Positions 53,647 through 63,269 of a DNA stretch of 64,000 bases are shown piece by piece; within the stretch, counting starts at the first letter, position 1, and every line of letters begins with the position of its first letter. The stretch is from Peristeroidobacter soli (GTDB lineage Bacteria > Pseudomonadota > Gammaproteobacteria > Steroidobacterales > Steroidobacteraceae), in the NCBI RefSeq assembly GCF_004138485.1, contig NZ_ML142848.1, positions 1,586,640 to 1,650,639 of the forward strand. Reading direction: 5' to 3'. The translations under genes and the position numbers were made by a program. A model generated the notes under the pieces. It was not told where the DNA came from, made no database searches, and was given only the letters and a program-made list of their open reading frames with translations.

Positions 53647-55201
53647 TGGTTTCCGCGAGCATCCAGGACTGAATATTCCTCACGGCCACCGGCTGATTGC
53701 CACTGAAGACTTTGATCTGAGTACTGCTCTCCAGCTCCGGATACACGAGCTGCGTCACCGCCTGCCGTCCATTGGCAAACACCTCGATAACGCAACGATC
53801 GAGGAACACATCCAATATCAAGGATTCACCGTCCGCGAGTTGCAGCGGCGCCCTCTGTGCGGAAACGCGCTCGACGAAGGCCCGGTGCGCCGGATCGGTG
53901 TCGGGATGAAAGCCCGGCTGCACCTCCTTGCCGAACAAGAACGCCGGCACGGAAACCGGAGCGGCCACGGAGGATTTCACGAAGTCGACCACCACCTGCT
54001 GTTGTGCCGGCTCGTAACGAATGACGGTCTGCTCGCGTCCATCCGGCGAGGCAAAGACCTTGATGCCGAACGGCGTGGTCGATTTTCCGCCGGCGATCTC
54101 GATCTTCAGTTCGAGCGATCGTCCCCGGGTCCGCAACGTCGTCTCGGTGTCAGGCTGCAGAACGAGGTCGCGCTCCCGCGTCTCTTGCAGTCGGATCGTC
54201 TCGATCTCTTCGGGCGGATCGATCCGCACCACTCCCGTGTCATCGAGCGACACCACTCTGGGCAAGCTCATGATGCCGGACCAACCGTAGTCCGGCAGGT
54301 GCGCCGGCTTGTTGTGCTGTGTGATCCATCCCCAGACGATGTTTCTTCCTCGCGCATCCGTGAGATGTTCGATCGAGAAAAAACTTCCCCCGGGCCAGGT
54401 CATGCGCCCGTGCCGCTCGGGCGTGAATCGATCGTCGGCGAAATCGCCGACGTAGTACTGCGCTCCCAGCGTGTGGCTGATGAACAGCAGCATCCATTTG
54501 TCGCCGACCGGAAAGAAGGCGGGACACGCCACGTCCTCGAATTCGTAGCGCATGCGGTTCTCGCCGCTGACGGCGTTCCCCAGATATTCCCATTCGCGCA
54601 GATCGCGGGACTTGAACAGCCCCGGCTTCATGCCCCCGGAGATCTGGTAGTAATAGTCCGACGCGCGGTCGTACCAGGCGCAGGGATCGAACACACTGAA
54701 GGACTCATTGGGCGGAGAATCCTCTTTCAGCGCGGGCGTCGTCAGCTTGGTCCACAGCTTCAGATCGTCATCCGCCGCGCAGGCGAGCAGATTCGCCCCG
54801 GTGCCGAAACCGTGATAGATCAGATGCGGTGTGCCTTCCTTCGACAGAAACGCGCCGCCACTGAATATTCCCTTCTCCCGATCGCCCTCCGTGAAATTCA
54901 GCATGTCCGGATAAAGCGTCCAATGCAGCAGATCGGTGCTGACCGCATGACCCCAGACATGGCCGCTATCGAAGGTAAAATCCTTCGTCGGACGCTTCTG
55001 ATAGATGAAACCGAGGTGATACTTCCCTTTCCAATAGATCGCGCCGTTGGGATCGAAGGGAAACGCATAGCCCTCCGGAGCGACAAAATGAAAGATGGGC
55101 CGGTGCGGATCGGACTGGATCAACTCTCGTATCGAGCGCGCGCTCTCGACGAGATCCAGAATACTCCGCGGTTCAGGTTGAGCGGCCATAAATTCACGCA
55201 C
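53636..55201 (-). CDS. Glycoside hydrolase family 32 (fructanase/invertase)
   Basis: A 521-residue beta-fructosidase for sucrose, inulin or levan. The three GH32 sites are present: nucleophile Asp50 in FDPNG, the stabiliser in FDP (171-173), and the acid/base Glu222 in FEDVACPAFF, the variant known from some bacterial exo-fructanases. The C-terminal third is the beta-sandwich. No signal peptide, so it is probably cytoplasmic and depends on the MFS transporter, with which it overlaps. Start GTG 55201 or ATG 55189; neither has a strong ribosome site. Confidence 0.9.
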   Translation of the reverse strand: MREFMAAQPEPRSILDLVESARSIRELIQSDPHRPIFHFVAPEGYAFPFDPNGAIYWKGKYHLGFIYQKRPTKDFTFDSGHVWGHAVSTDLLHWTLYPDMLNFTEGDREKGIFSGGAFLSKEGTPHLIYHGFGTGANLLACAADDDLKLWTKLTTPALKEDSPPNESFSVFDPCAWYDRASDYYYQISGGMKPGLFKSRDLREWEYLGNAVSGENRMRYEFEDVACPAFFPVGDKWMLLFISHTLGAQYYVGDFADDRFTPERHGRMTWPGGSFFSIEHLTDARGRNIVWGWITQHNKPAHLPDYGWSGIMSLPRVVSLDDTGVVRIDPPEEIETIRLQETRERDLVLQPDTETTLRTRGRSLELKIEIAGGKSTTPFGIKVFASPDGREQTVIRYEPAQQQVVVDFVKSSVAAPVSVPAFLFGKEVQPGFHPDTDPAHRAFVERVSAQRAPLQLADGESLILDVFLDRCVIEVFANGRQAVTQLVYPELESSTQIKVFSGNQPVAVRNIQSWMLAETNAY

Positions 55202-55281
55202 GAGGGGACGTTCTTTTAATTGACCCCCTCAGCGGGCGGCTTCATCCCCCCGGGCGATTTCGAGCCGAATCTATGTCACAT

Positions 55282-56196
55282 TCACTGCGATCCGCGGCTC
55301 GCGGCGTCCATGGCGAGCGCCAGCGCGCCCTTTACACCCGCCTGATTCCCCAACCCCGGGGCACGGAGAAATCCGTCCTCGTGAATCTCCGGCTGAACGT
55401 TGTAGCTGCCGAGCCAGTGCCGCATCCGTGCGCGCATCAACCCGAACAATCTCTCCTGCTGCATCACGCCGCCACCCAACAGAATCCGATGCGGAGACAC
55501 CGTGCTCACCAGCTGCGCGCACAATTGCCCCAGATAGTCGGCCTCGATCTCCCATATCTCATCCGCATCGGACGCCTCAGCGAGCGAGCGCCCCGTGCGC
55601 GCGACGATGGCGGGGCCGCACGCGAGTCCTTCCAGACAATCCCCGTGAAAAGGGCACACGCCGGCGAACTGCAGATCCCGCGGATGCCGACGCACGTGAA
55701 TGTGGCCCATCTCCGGGTGAGTGAGCCCGAGCAGCGGTTGTCCTTGATAGATGATTCCGACCCCGAGCCCGGTCCCGACCGTGACATAAACCAGCGACGG
55801 CAGACCCACGCCATTGCCCCAGCGTGCCTCGGCCAGCCCCGCGGCATTCACGTCAGTATCGATTCCCACCGGCTTGCCGAACTCACGGACGAGGACACCG
55901 CGCAGATCGAAATCAGACCAGCCGGGCTTCGGCGTGCTGGTGACGCGGCCATAACCCGCGGATCGCGGATTGATATTCAAAGGCCCGAAAGATGCGATGC
56001 CGTAAGCCTCGAGCTCGCCGTGTTCCGCCCGAGCGGCGCGGAAGAAATCGAACACATCGCGGAATGTCGCGACCGGATCGCGGGTCGAGAACCGCGATTC
56101 GAGGATCACGCGACCGTCGGCATCGCCGATGGCGCAGACAAACTTGGTCCCACCCGCTTCGATACCGCCAAACAATGCGTTCTTCGCCGAGCTCAT
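55282..56196 (-). CDS. ROK-family fructokinase
   Basis: A 304-residue sugar kinase that should phosphorylate fructose released by the GH32 enzyme. Motifs: GGIEAGGTKFVCAIG (phosphate), GTGLGVGI, the ROK zinc site with CPFHGDCLEGLACGPA, and LLGGGVMQQ. The ATG at 56196 has GGGG upstream. A perfect 6-bp-arm inverted repeat lies at 56210-56227, close to the start. Same strand as GH32 and MFS genes, 80 bp apart. Confidence 0.9.
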   Translation of the reverse strand: MSSAKNALFGGIEAGGTKFVCAIGDADGRVILESRFSTRDPVATFRDVFDFFRAARAEHGELEAYGIASFGPLNINPRSAGYGRVTSTPKPGWSDFDLRGVLVREFGKPVGIDTDVNAAGLAEARWGNGVGLPSLVYVTVGTGLGVGIIYQGQPLLGLTHPEMGHIHVRRHPRDLQFAGVCPFHGDCLEGLACGPAIVARTGRSLAEASDADEIWEIEADYLGQLCAQLVSTVSPHRILLGGGVMQQERLFGLMRARMRHWLGSYNVQPEIHEDGFLRAPGLGNQAGVKGALALAMDAASRGSQ

Positions 56197-56209
56197 GCGT
56201 ACCCCAGTT

Positions 56210-56227
56210 GTATCGTGACATCGATAC
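56210..56227. promoter_or_regulatory. Inverted repeat upstream of the fructokinase
   Basis: GTATCG-tgacat-CGATAC, 14 bp before the ATG. Could be an operator for the fructan genes; no regulator is nearby on the strand. Confidence 0.3.
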
Positions 56228-56312
56228 CTGCGATGTCGGTGCATACTGGAATATTAACCAGAGCTGCTTGCAAAGTCCCGGCTGAACGACCGATGACCCG
56301 CGCTTGTAGTTG

Positions 56313-57536
56313 TTATCGGGCGAAGCCGTTTCTGCGCGACGTTTCTGCCCGACCCGCGAGATATCCTTCGATCGCATCGGCGGCGGCGGTCGGACCGGGC
56401 GTCGTCGCAAAACGAGACTGCATGCGCTTCACTCGCGCCAGCATTGCTTCATCCGACGATGCGGTAGCGACCGCCTCTGCGAGTATCGCGGGCGTCACGC
56501 CTCGTTCGCGGACATAAACCCCCAACCCCAGATCGGCCATCCGGAATGCCACTTCGGAATTGAACGGGTTGAGCGAGACGGCGACCACGGGAACGCCGTG
56601 ATACAACGCTTCCAGCGTGGTCCCCATTCCTCCCTGACACAGCATCACATTCGCGAACGGCAGGATCTCGCAGTTGAACGCCGTCCGGTTGATCTCGAAA
56701 TTTCCCGGCCAGGATGCGGGCTCCGGAGTGTTCGGCGCCTTCGACACCACGACGTGATACTTCGACCCCGCGAACGCGGCGAGGCACAGTCTCAAGAAAC
56801 TGCCGTCCGTGCCCGACGTCGCCTCGGAGATCAAGATGACCGGCCGCCCCCGCTCGACTGTGTTCCGCCATGCCCCCTGCCTCGGCGTGCGGTTGTGGGT
56901 CGCGCCGACGAACACGAAGCGACCGTCGAGACTTTCGAAATCGTATTGAAATTCTCTCGGCACACAGAAGATGTTGAGATCTTCGTAGTGCCACAGCTGA
57001 TTGCTGCCTTCGAATCCGTACGTCGCCAGGAAGGCGTCGAGAAACCTGCCGAATCCGCTCATGGGCTCCGGCGTGGTACAGACACCGTCGATTCGCATCA
57101 GCGCGTTTCGATGGGCAAAGTGCGATTGCAGCTGGATCGCCGGGCAACCGAGCTGCTTCGCCAGTATCCGCCCCCCAAAGGCGAACCAGTCATAAAGAAT
57201 CAGGTCCGGAGGATTCGCCGCGTAGAACGTTTGCAACTCCGCCACTGCGGCGGCCGAGCTCGCAAGCGCCGTCGGGGCAGTCACAAATGCGAACGCGCGC
57301 CAGTACTTGATGTCGTCGGACGCGACATCCTCATAGATCTTTTCCGCATTCCTGAGCTGAGGAAACTTGAGCTCGAGCGGCGTTACACCGGCTTCGCGTA
57401 TCCGCGCGACGTAACTTTCATTCGTCGGATAGGTGACGCGATGGCCCCGCCTCACCAGTTCGGCACACACACCGAGGGCTGGAGCCACGTGCCCGCCGAT
57501 CATGGGCGTGAATACTGCGATGTGGCGCGGTTCCAT
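56313..57536 (-). CDS. UGT/MGT-like glycosyltransferase
   Basis: A 407-residue GT-B enzyme of the GT1 (macrolide/UDP-glucosyl) type. N-terminus HIAVFTPMIGGHVAPALG and the C-terminal donor site ...NVMLCQGGMGTTLEALYHGV, then PVVAVSLNPFNSEVAFRM. The ATG at 57536 has AGGAGC upstream; the frame to 57875 is not used. Such enzymes glycosylate small hydrophobic acceptors; the acceptor here is unknown. It lies 116 bp downstream of nothing else on its strand and precedes the fructokinase. Confidence 0.85.
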   Translation of the reverse strand: MEPRHIAVFTPMIGGHVAPALGVCAELVRRGHRVTYPTNESYVARIREAGVTPLELKFPQLRNAEKIYEDVASDDIKYWRAFAFVTAPTALASSAAAVAELQTFYAANPPDLILYDWFAFGGRILAKQLGCPAIQLQSHFAHRNALMRIDGVCTTPEPMSGFGRFLDAFLATYGFEGSNQLWHYEDLNIFCVPREFQYDFESLDGRFVFVGATHNRTPRQGAWRNTVERGRPVILISEATSGTDGSFLRLCLAAFAGSKYHVVVSKAPNTPEPASWPGNFEINRTAFNCEILPFANVMLCQGGMGTTLEALYHGVPVVAVSLNPFNSEVAFRMADLGLGVYVRERGVTPAILAEAVATASSDEAMLARVKRMQSRFATTPGPTAAADAIEGYLAGRAETSRRNGFAR

Positions 57537-57979
57537 GTGCTGCTCCTCTTCTCGCTGCCGCCCGGACATCGCACGGCACGTTCGTGGGGCATGGACCCTA
57601 CCCCGAGCTCCAGCGCAGTTAAACAGCATCGGTACATGCCATCGGGAAACGAGCGCCGAACGCCGGCCCCGCGCCGCTGCCGTGCGTGAAACTCGATTCA
57701 CGCACGGCAGTGACAGACCAGGATCTTTGCTAGAGGACCGTTGGCGTTCCGGCGGGAAGAATTTGCACTCCCCGGTGTCATGTCGGCCGGATTCTCGAAA
57801 GCCAAAAAACCCAACTCGGTGCTGCTCCGGAATACATTTCCTGCGTCGATGGAAATTGGCGGCCGGCCGCGGCACTCACCGCTCCATTCTCAAGAAACAG
57901 TTGAGCGATCGGACCAGGGCGCTTGATCGCCGCGCGGATGTGACTAGCCTGTGCCGCCTATCGAAAGGATTGCCCACGA
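57537..57979. promoter_or_regulatory. Divergent region with a strong hairpin
   Basis: About 440 bp between the leftward glycosyltransferase and the rightward HAD gene. It carries a 34-bp inverted repeat (57677-57710) and no supportable ORF; promoters for both directions should be here. Confidence 0.55.
57677..57710. promoter_or_regulatory. Perfect 14-bp stem inverted repeat
   Basis: Arms CTGCCGTGCGTGAA and TTCACGCACGGCAG around ACTCGA. It lies 140 bp before the glycosyltransferase start and 270 bp before the HAD gene. Too far from a stop codon to be an ordinary terminator of a visible gene; may be a binding site or RNA element. Confidence 0.5.
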
Positions 57980-58381
57980 ATGATCGCCCAGGAAAAAGTC
58001 ATCGTCTTCGATGTGGACGGCACATTGGCGGGCCGCTGCGCCACCGGCCAGTCCTATGCCGCGGTGAGCCCCGTCGCGGGTGTCGTGGAACAAATGCGTC
58101 GCCTGAAAACACAGGGCTATTGGATCATTCTGTATACCAGCCGGAATATGCGCACCTACGATGGCAACATCGGAAGAATCATGCGCCACACCGCACCCGT
58201 GCTGGTGGAATGGCTGGCTCGCCACGAGATCCCGTACGACGAGCTTCATTTCGGCAAACCCTGGTGCGGCCATCACGGTTTTTACGTGGACGACCGGGCG
58301 ATCCGTCCCCGGGAATTCGTCACGCTGAATTTCGAGCAGATCGAATCCCTCCTGCGCAGAGACCGATTGTCAGATGAATGA
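57980..58381 (+). CDS. HAD-superfamily phosphatase, polysaccharide type
   Basis: A 133-residue HAD-like hydrolase. Motif I FDVDGTLAGR with both Asp residues, motif II YTSRNM, and a late acidic motif YVDDRAI with Lys in FGKPWCG. Short HADs of this type accompany capsule and lipooligosaccharide genes. It overlaps the next gene by 8 bp, so the three downstream genes are one translationally coupled operon. Confidence 0.82.
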   Translation: MIAQEKVIVFDVDGTLAGRCATGQSYAAVSPVAGVVEQMRRLKTQGYWIILYTSRNMRTYDGNIGRIMRHTAPVLVEWLARHEIPYDELHFGKPWCGHHGFYVDDRAIRPREFVTLNFEQIESLLRRDRLSDE

Positions 58382-60014
58382 TATTGCTGTGCTCGTGCCC
58401 GGCTGGGCCCGCCTGTCACCCGATATGGAAGCCGAGACGGGCGCCAAGTATGCGGCGTTCATCCAGCTCGGCGGCGCGCCCTTGTACAAGCGCATCATTT
58501 CGCAGTACCGCTGCGATGACGCCCGCGTCCGGATCGTCTTCCTGCTGGCCCCGGACGCGCCCGAGTTCGATATCGATCCTCCGGAAAACATCGGCATCGA
58601 AGCCGTCCGGCTCAAGGCCAGCGGCAGCATCGCGGAGACGGTTCTCGCCGGACTCAGGAATATCACGTCCGGCCAGCCGGTGGTGGTCCACATGGCGGAC
58701 ACTTTGATCGACATGGACGGCGTCCCGCTCGGCGATGCCGTGTATGTGCAATCTCGTAACGACCTTTATCGCTGGACCAGCGTGTCCGTCGATGCCGGTG
58801 GACGCATCAAGATCACCAACGATCGCAATGAAATCGAGCCGGGCGGTCCCAGGCCGGTCTGTGTCGGTCTGTTTTCGTTCGAGGATGGCAAGCGCCTGGC
58901 CACCGAGCTGAGCCGGGCGTTGGAGCATGGCAGTCCCGGACACGAACCGTTCTTCGCGGCGCTCGAAAGCTACTCCGCCGCCCGACCGATGGACCTGCGG
59001 CCCATCCAGCGCTGGCTGGATTGCGGGCACGTCGATGGTTACTACGAATCGCGGCTGTCCTATCAGAACCTGCGACACTTCAATACATTGAGTTATGACT
59101 CCGTGAAGGGCAGGGTCACCAAGAAATCGTTGAACTCGGAGTCGTTTCGCAAACAGGTGCGCTGGTTCAAACAGATTCCCGATGAAGTCGCGCCGTTCAT
59201 TCCGCGGGTCTTCGAGAGCAGCGACGGCACCGAGCCGTTCATCACGATGGAGCTGTTGTCGATCCCGACGTTGGGCGATCTGCTGGTCAGCCAACGGCTG
59301 AATCTGGGGGCGTGGAACGATGTGGTCCGCTCCATTGCCTGCATTCAGGCCTGCTTCGCCGAGAAGGCCGTGAAGAATTCGCTGGCACCGCAGCTGGCGC
59401 GCGTCGTCTATGTGGACAAGACCCGTTCGCGCCTGGCGGACTTCCTTGCGCAGCACCCGTCGGCCAAGCGCCACTTTGTCCGTGTCGGCGGCGAGCAATG
59501 GTCCATCGGTCGAGTCCGGCAGACCCTGGACCGCTTCGTCGAACAGACGGGACTGCTGGAACTGGATGAGTTGACGCCGATCCACGGCGATTTTTGTTTC
59601 AGCAACCTGCTCTACGACCCCAAAGTCCGGCTGGTGAAGATGATCGACCCGCGCGGCGAATTCGGCGTGCCGGGAATTTTCGGGGATCGCCGATACGACC
59701 TCGCCAAGCTGGCCCACTCTTACGCAGGCAAGTACGACTTCATCGTGGCCGACCGGTTTTCGGTCGCCGTCGAACCGGAGGGCGGCTTGCACCTGCAGGT
59801 GCAGGCCAACGATTACTACACCCGAGTGCGATCGATCTTCGACGCGATGCTGTTGCCGGACGTTGCGCTTCGACAGCAGGTCTATGCGTTGCAGGCGCTG
59901 CTGTTTCTAAGCATGTTGCCGCTGCATGCGGATCAACCGCGCCGGCAGCTTGCGATGCTCGCGACGGGTCTGGAGCTCTATGCTCAAAGTTGGCACGCGG
60001 GAGCGCAGGGATGA
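58374..60014 (+). CDS. Nucleotidyltransferase-like and kinase-like fusion protein
   Basis: A 546-residue two-domain protein. Residues 1-230 resemble a sugar nucleotidyltransferase (VVVHMADTLIDMDGV, LYRWTSVSVDAGGRIKI), although the glycine-rich start is weak. Residues 245-530 look like an aminoglycoside/choline-kinase domain with the catalytic HGDFCFSNLLYD (Asp in HGD) and KMIDPRGEFG. Overlaps its upstream gene by 8 bp and the downstream one by 4 bp. Probably activates and attaches a phosphorylated group to a surface polysaccharide; the substrate is not predictable. Confidence 0.75.
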   Translation: MNDIAVLVPGWARLSPDMEAETGAKYAAFIQLGGAPLYKRIISQYRCDDARVRIVFLLAPDAPEFDIDPPENIGIEAVRLKASGSIAETVLAGLRNITSGQPVVVHMADTLIDMDGVPLGDAVYVQSRNDLYRWTSVSVDAGGRIKITNDRNEIEPGGPRPVCVGLFSFEDGKRLATELSRALEHGSPGHEPFFAALESYSAARPMDLRPIQRWLDCGHVDGYYESRLSYQNLRHFNTLSYDSVKGRVTKKSLNSESFRKQVRWFKQIPDEVAPFIPRVFESSDGTEPFITMELLSIPTLGDLLVSQRLNLGAWNDVVRSIACIQACFAEKAVKNSLAPQLARVVYVDKTRSRLADFLAQHPSAKRHFVRVGGEQWSIGRVRQTLDRFVEQTGLLELDELTPIHGDFCFSNLLYDPKVRLVKMIDPRGEFGVPGIFGDRRYDLAKLAHSYAGKYDFIVADRFSVAVEPEGGLHLQVQANDYYTRVRSIFDAMLLPDVALRQQVYALQALLFLSMLPLHADQPRRQLAMLATGLELYAQSWHAGAQG

Positions 60015-60751
60015 CGGTACTGATAACGATGGCTGGTTTGGGCTCTCGCTTCAGGCAAAGCGGCTACCTGCCCCCCAAGTTTCGGATCATGGCCCGCGGC
60101 CGCACTCTGATGGATTGGTCGCTGCTGTCACTGCGGGCTTTCTTCGCGGAGCGATTCGTCTTTGCCTGTCTCGATGAAGAGGATGGAGATTGGATTCGCT
60201 CGGCGGCGGCCGCGCTCGGTATCGCCGGCCCCGTCATTGCCAAACGCTCAGGCGTGAGTCGCGGGCAAGCCGAGACGGCATTCGACGCATTGAGCTACGT
60301 CGACCCGAGCCAGCCGCTGTGGATATATAACATCGATACCTGCGTTACCCCCGATGCCATGCACCCACGGGATCTAGGCACAGCGGCCGGCTGCATCCCG
60401 GTGTTCGATTGCAGCGAGCCCAACATGAGCTTTGTCCGCTATGGTTCGAGCGAGGCTGTGATCGAGATCGCGGAGAAGCGACCGATCTCGAGCTGGGCAA
60501 CGGTCGGCCTTTACGGGTTTCGTTCCGCCGCGAGCTTTGCGGAACATTACGAGTCGGCCTACGAACGGGGACGCGTAAAAATCGCGCACGGCGAACGCTA
60601 CGTTGCACCTATTTATGAGCTGATGATCAATGCCGGCGAGCGCGTCGTCGCGCCGCGCCTGAGCCCGGACGACGTCACTATTCTCGGCACGCCCGCACAG
60701 GTATTGGCTTTCGATCCGGCCGCGCAGCCGCCCTACGGCAATACTGCATGA
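60011..60751 (+). CDS. Sugar or polyol nucleotidyltransferase
   Basis: A 246-residue GT-A-type nucleotidyltransferase. The start MTVLITMAGLGSRFRQSGY, then PPKF (conserved Lys), is the pyrophosphorylase signature; WIYNIDTCV gives the metal Asp region and IAEKRPISSWATVGLYGF the middle motif. The ATG at 60011 overlaps the upstream stop (ATGA). It would make an NDP-sugar or CDP-polyol for the fusion protein and HAD phosphatase of the same operon. Confidence 0.85.
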   Translation: MTVLITMAGLGSRFRQSGYLPPKFRIMARGRTLMDWSLLSLRAFFAERFVFACLDEEDGDWIRSAAAALGIAGPVIAKRSGVSRGQAETAFDALSYVDPSQPLWIYNIDTCVTPDAMHPRDLGTAAGCIPVFDCSEPNMSFVRYGSSEAVIEIAEKRPISSWATVGLYGFRSAASFAEHYESAYERGRVKIAHGERYVAPIYELMINAGERVVAPRLSPDDVTILGTPAQVLAFDPAAQPPYGNTA

Positions 60752-60754
60752 TGC

Positions 60755-60782
60755 GTCGAGCGCGGATCTCTCCGCGCTCGAC
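60755..60782. terminator. Bidirectional terminator hairpin
   Basis: A 12-bp perfect stem (GTCGAGCGCGGA / TCCGCGCTCGAC) with a TCTC loop, exactly between the convergent nucleotidyltransferase and TonB-receptor genes. No T-run, so it is less certain than its position suggests. Confidence 0.7.
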
Positions 60783-60792
60783 TGAGCTTCGT

Positions 60793-62973
60793 TCAGTAGT
60801 GATATTCCAACTGCAGACCGATCGTACGCGGACGCAACCGGATGTGACCGTAGGCATCGGGTGTCGGGATGGGTGTGCCGTCCTCATCCGTCAGGTTGTC
60901 GACGAACAGGGCGGCGCTCCAGCCGTCCGGCGAATTCACGCCGAGGTTCAAGCGCGCCGTCAGAATGTTATCGCCGACCAACACGGTGGATTGGCCGCCG
61001 ATCAGGGCGCGCGCCTCACGCAGCGAAACATAGCTCGCGGAGGTCGACACCACGGCCTCGTAGCCCCGACTGCCCACGGGGAAGGTGTAGTCGGCTGAGA
61101 CACCCGCGGTGTATTCCGGCGAATTGGTGATGCGATCGCCCTTCTTGAATACCAGCGTGGTGCCGGAGAACACGTCCGCATCCATGGTCAGATCGTTCCA
61201 GCCGAAATTCGCCCCGAGCAGCAGGCCCTCGACGGGCCGGAAGTTCAACCCGAACTCCGCACCGAGTCCGCTGGCGGATTCGCCATTGACACCCGCACTC
61301 ACGGTGAAGGCACTGCCCGTGCCCGAGATCGCCTGAATCGTGAGTTGTTGCTGGATGTCCTGCCAGTCGATGTAGAACACCGCGACCTCGAAGCTCAACC
61401 GGTTGTCCCATACCGAGCCTTTCGAGCCGATCTCGTAGTTGATCAGATTGTCGGCATCGATCGGCGGCAGGCTGGGCGCGCTCAACAGCACGATCGGTTG
61501 CTGGCTGAAGCCACTGCGGAAGCCTTCGGCGTAGGACGCATAGGTCATCAGCGAATCGTTCCAGTGCCAGGTCACGACGGCGCGCGGCGAGACGGCATCG
61601 AACTTATCGTCCACGGTAACCAGCGTGGCGTTCGGATCCGAGGTGCGCGCGGTCTCGTGCGTCACGACCTTGTCTTCGAAGTAACGTAATCCGCCCGTGA
61701 GCTCGAGCCGATCGTCCGCCAGCCGCCGCGTCAACTCGCCGAACACCGCCACCGATTCGGAGGTATCGTAGAAGCGGTTGCCCTTCGGATTGAGGTACTG
61801 GCGCCGCCATTGGAAGAACTTGTCCTTGGCGTCGCGGTACATGGCGCCCGCCGTCCAGCGCCACGGGCCGTCGCTGGTCGAGCTGAAGGTGAACTCCTGC
61901 GAGAACACCTGCGAATCGAATTGCGAGAGCAGCAGCGTGTTGGCGAACGCCGCACCGAAAATCGCTTCGTAATCCAGCGTGGCCGCATTGGTGAAATCCA
62001 GATAGCTGGTGGCGCTGGTGAACGTCACGGCCTGGAAATCGTAGCCGACCTTCAATCCATACACATCGTAGTCGACCGCCTGGGGTTCGTTCACTCTCGA
62101 CACATAGGTGCGTCGATCGGTCGACGCGTCGCGGTTATCGAAGTCACTGCGAGAGCTCCACGCGGACAGACCGACCGAGAGCGCGTCCGTCGGCTGTGCA
62201 TTGACCTTCAGCCGCATGTTGCGAATTTCGCTGCCGTTCGCGTCCTTGCGGAACGGACGATCGATCCAGCCGCTCCAGTCCTCATACCCCACCACGGCCC
62301 GCGCCGCGAGCTTGTCCTCGATGATCGGCACGTTCACCGCCATGTCGCCGCGGAAGTTGTCGCCGCCATCTGTCGTGCTCGAGCCGGTGACGCGCGCCTT
62401 CATCCCGAAATTCTTGAGATCCGCATCCTTCGTGAGCACGCGCACCACGCCGTTCGCGCTGCTCGCGCCATACAGCGTGCCCTGCGGGCCGCGCAGCACC
62501 TCCACACGATCCAGGTCATAAGCATTCGAATCGGGCACCGGCGAATTTCTGATCATCGCGAACGGCGCCGAATCCAGATAGTAACCGACCGGGCTGGATC
62601 CCTGGTTGACACCGGGACCGCTCACGCCGCGGATCGTCAATTGGGTAGTGCCGGTGCCCGTATCGATCGTGGCCACGCCCGGGCTGCGGGTCAACGCTTC
62701 TCTCATGCCCTGCACCGAACGGTCCAGCGTGTCGCCCTCGAGCACCGAGATCGACATCGGCACATCTTGCAAGCGCTCCACCCGCTTCTGCGCCGTGACA
62801 AAAATCTCATCGATGACTTTGCCATCCTCGGTAGCCGCGCCCCGGTCGGCACCGAGCAGCGCTGGCGAGACGGACGTCAAAGCAACCACGGAACAGACGG
62901 TGGCCGCGCTCCTTGCGCCACGTATCCGAGGAATCCTTCCTGACCGTTGATTCATATGAACAGTCGAAGCCAT
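60793..62973 (-). CDS. TonB-dependent receptor
   Basis: A 726-residue outer-membrane receptor. Basic N-terminus and hydrophobic signal segment (SAATVCSVVALTSVSPALLG), TonB box (VIDEIFVTAQKR), plug (TIDTGTGTTQLTIRGVSGPG, VEVLRGPQGTLYGASSANGV), and a barrel ending ...PRTIGLQLEYHY. The ATG at 62973 has GGGGAG upstream and is preferred to 63036. The form with FVTAQKR and VLRGPQGTLYGA is common in sphingomonads and Nevskiales that take up organic or aromatic substrates. Ligand unknown. Confidence 0.92.
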   Translation of the reverse strand: MASTVHMNQRSGRIPRIRGARSAATVCSVVALTSVSPALLGADRGAATEDGKVIDEIFVTAQKRVERLQDVPMSISVLEGDTLDRSVQGMREALTRSPGVATIDTGTGTTQLTIRGVSGPGVNQGSSPVGYYLDSAPFAMIRNSPVPDSNAYDLDRVEVLRGPQGTLYGASSANGVVRVLTKDADLKNFGMKARVTGSSTTDGGDNFRGDMAVNVPIIEDKLAARAVVGYEDWSGWIDRPFRKDANGSEIRNMRLKVNAQPTDALSVGLSAWSSRSDFDNRDASTDRRTYVSRVNEPQAVDYDVYGLKVGYDFQAVTFTSATSYLDFTNAATLDYEAIFGAAFANTLLLSQFDSQVFSQEFTFSSTSDGPWRWTAGAMYRDAKDKFFQWRRQYLNPKGNRFYDTSESVAVFGELTRRLADDRLELTGGLRYFEDKVVTHETARTSDPNATLVTVDDKFDAVSPRAVVTWHWNDSLMTYASYAEGFRSGFSQQPIVLLSAPSLPPIDADNLINYEIGSKGSVWDNRLSFEVAVFYIDWQDIQQQLTIQAISGTGSAFTVSAGVNGESASGLGAEFGLNFRPVEGLLLGANFGWNDLTMDADVFSGTTLVFKKGDRITNSPEYTAGVSADYTFPVGSRGYEAVVSTSASYVSLREARALIGGQSTVLVGDNILTARLNLGVNSPDGWSAALFVDNLTDEDGTPIPTPDAYGHIRLRPRTIGLQLEYHY

Positions 62974-63269
62974 CGGAGCTCCCCATCTAGTTGTGTCGTT
63001 TGCCACCTGCTCAATATGACCGTGCTGTGACGACACCTACGCCCCCCCGGCAACAGCAAACAAATTCATTTCAGTTCGAATGGGATGACATCTCCCCGTG
63101 TGCCGATCTAGATCAAAATGGGTTCATTTTCGGCCACCGCGAGCCGGCGCATAATCCCATTCTCCAAGTCGGACACCGCGCCAATCGCGAGTGCTTTGCC
63201 GGCGCCGGCGCATGGGCGGCGCAACCGCTTTTGATTTGGGCAATAGTGGGCGCTTCGTACGCCCGATCG

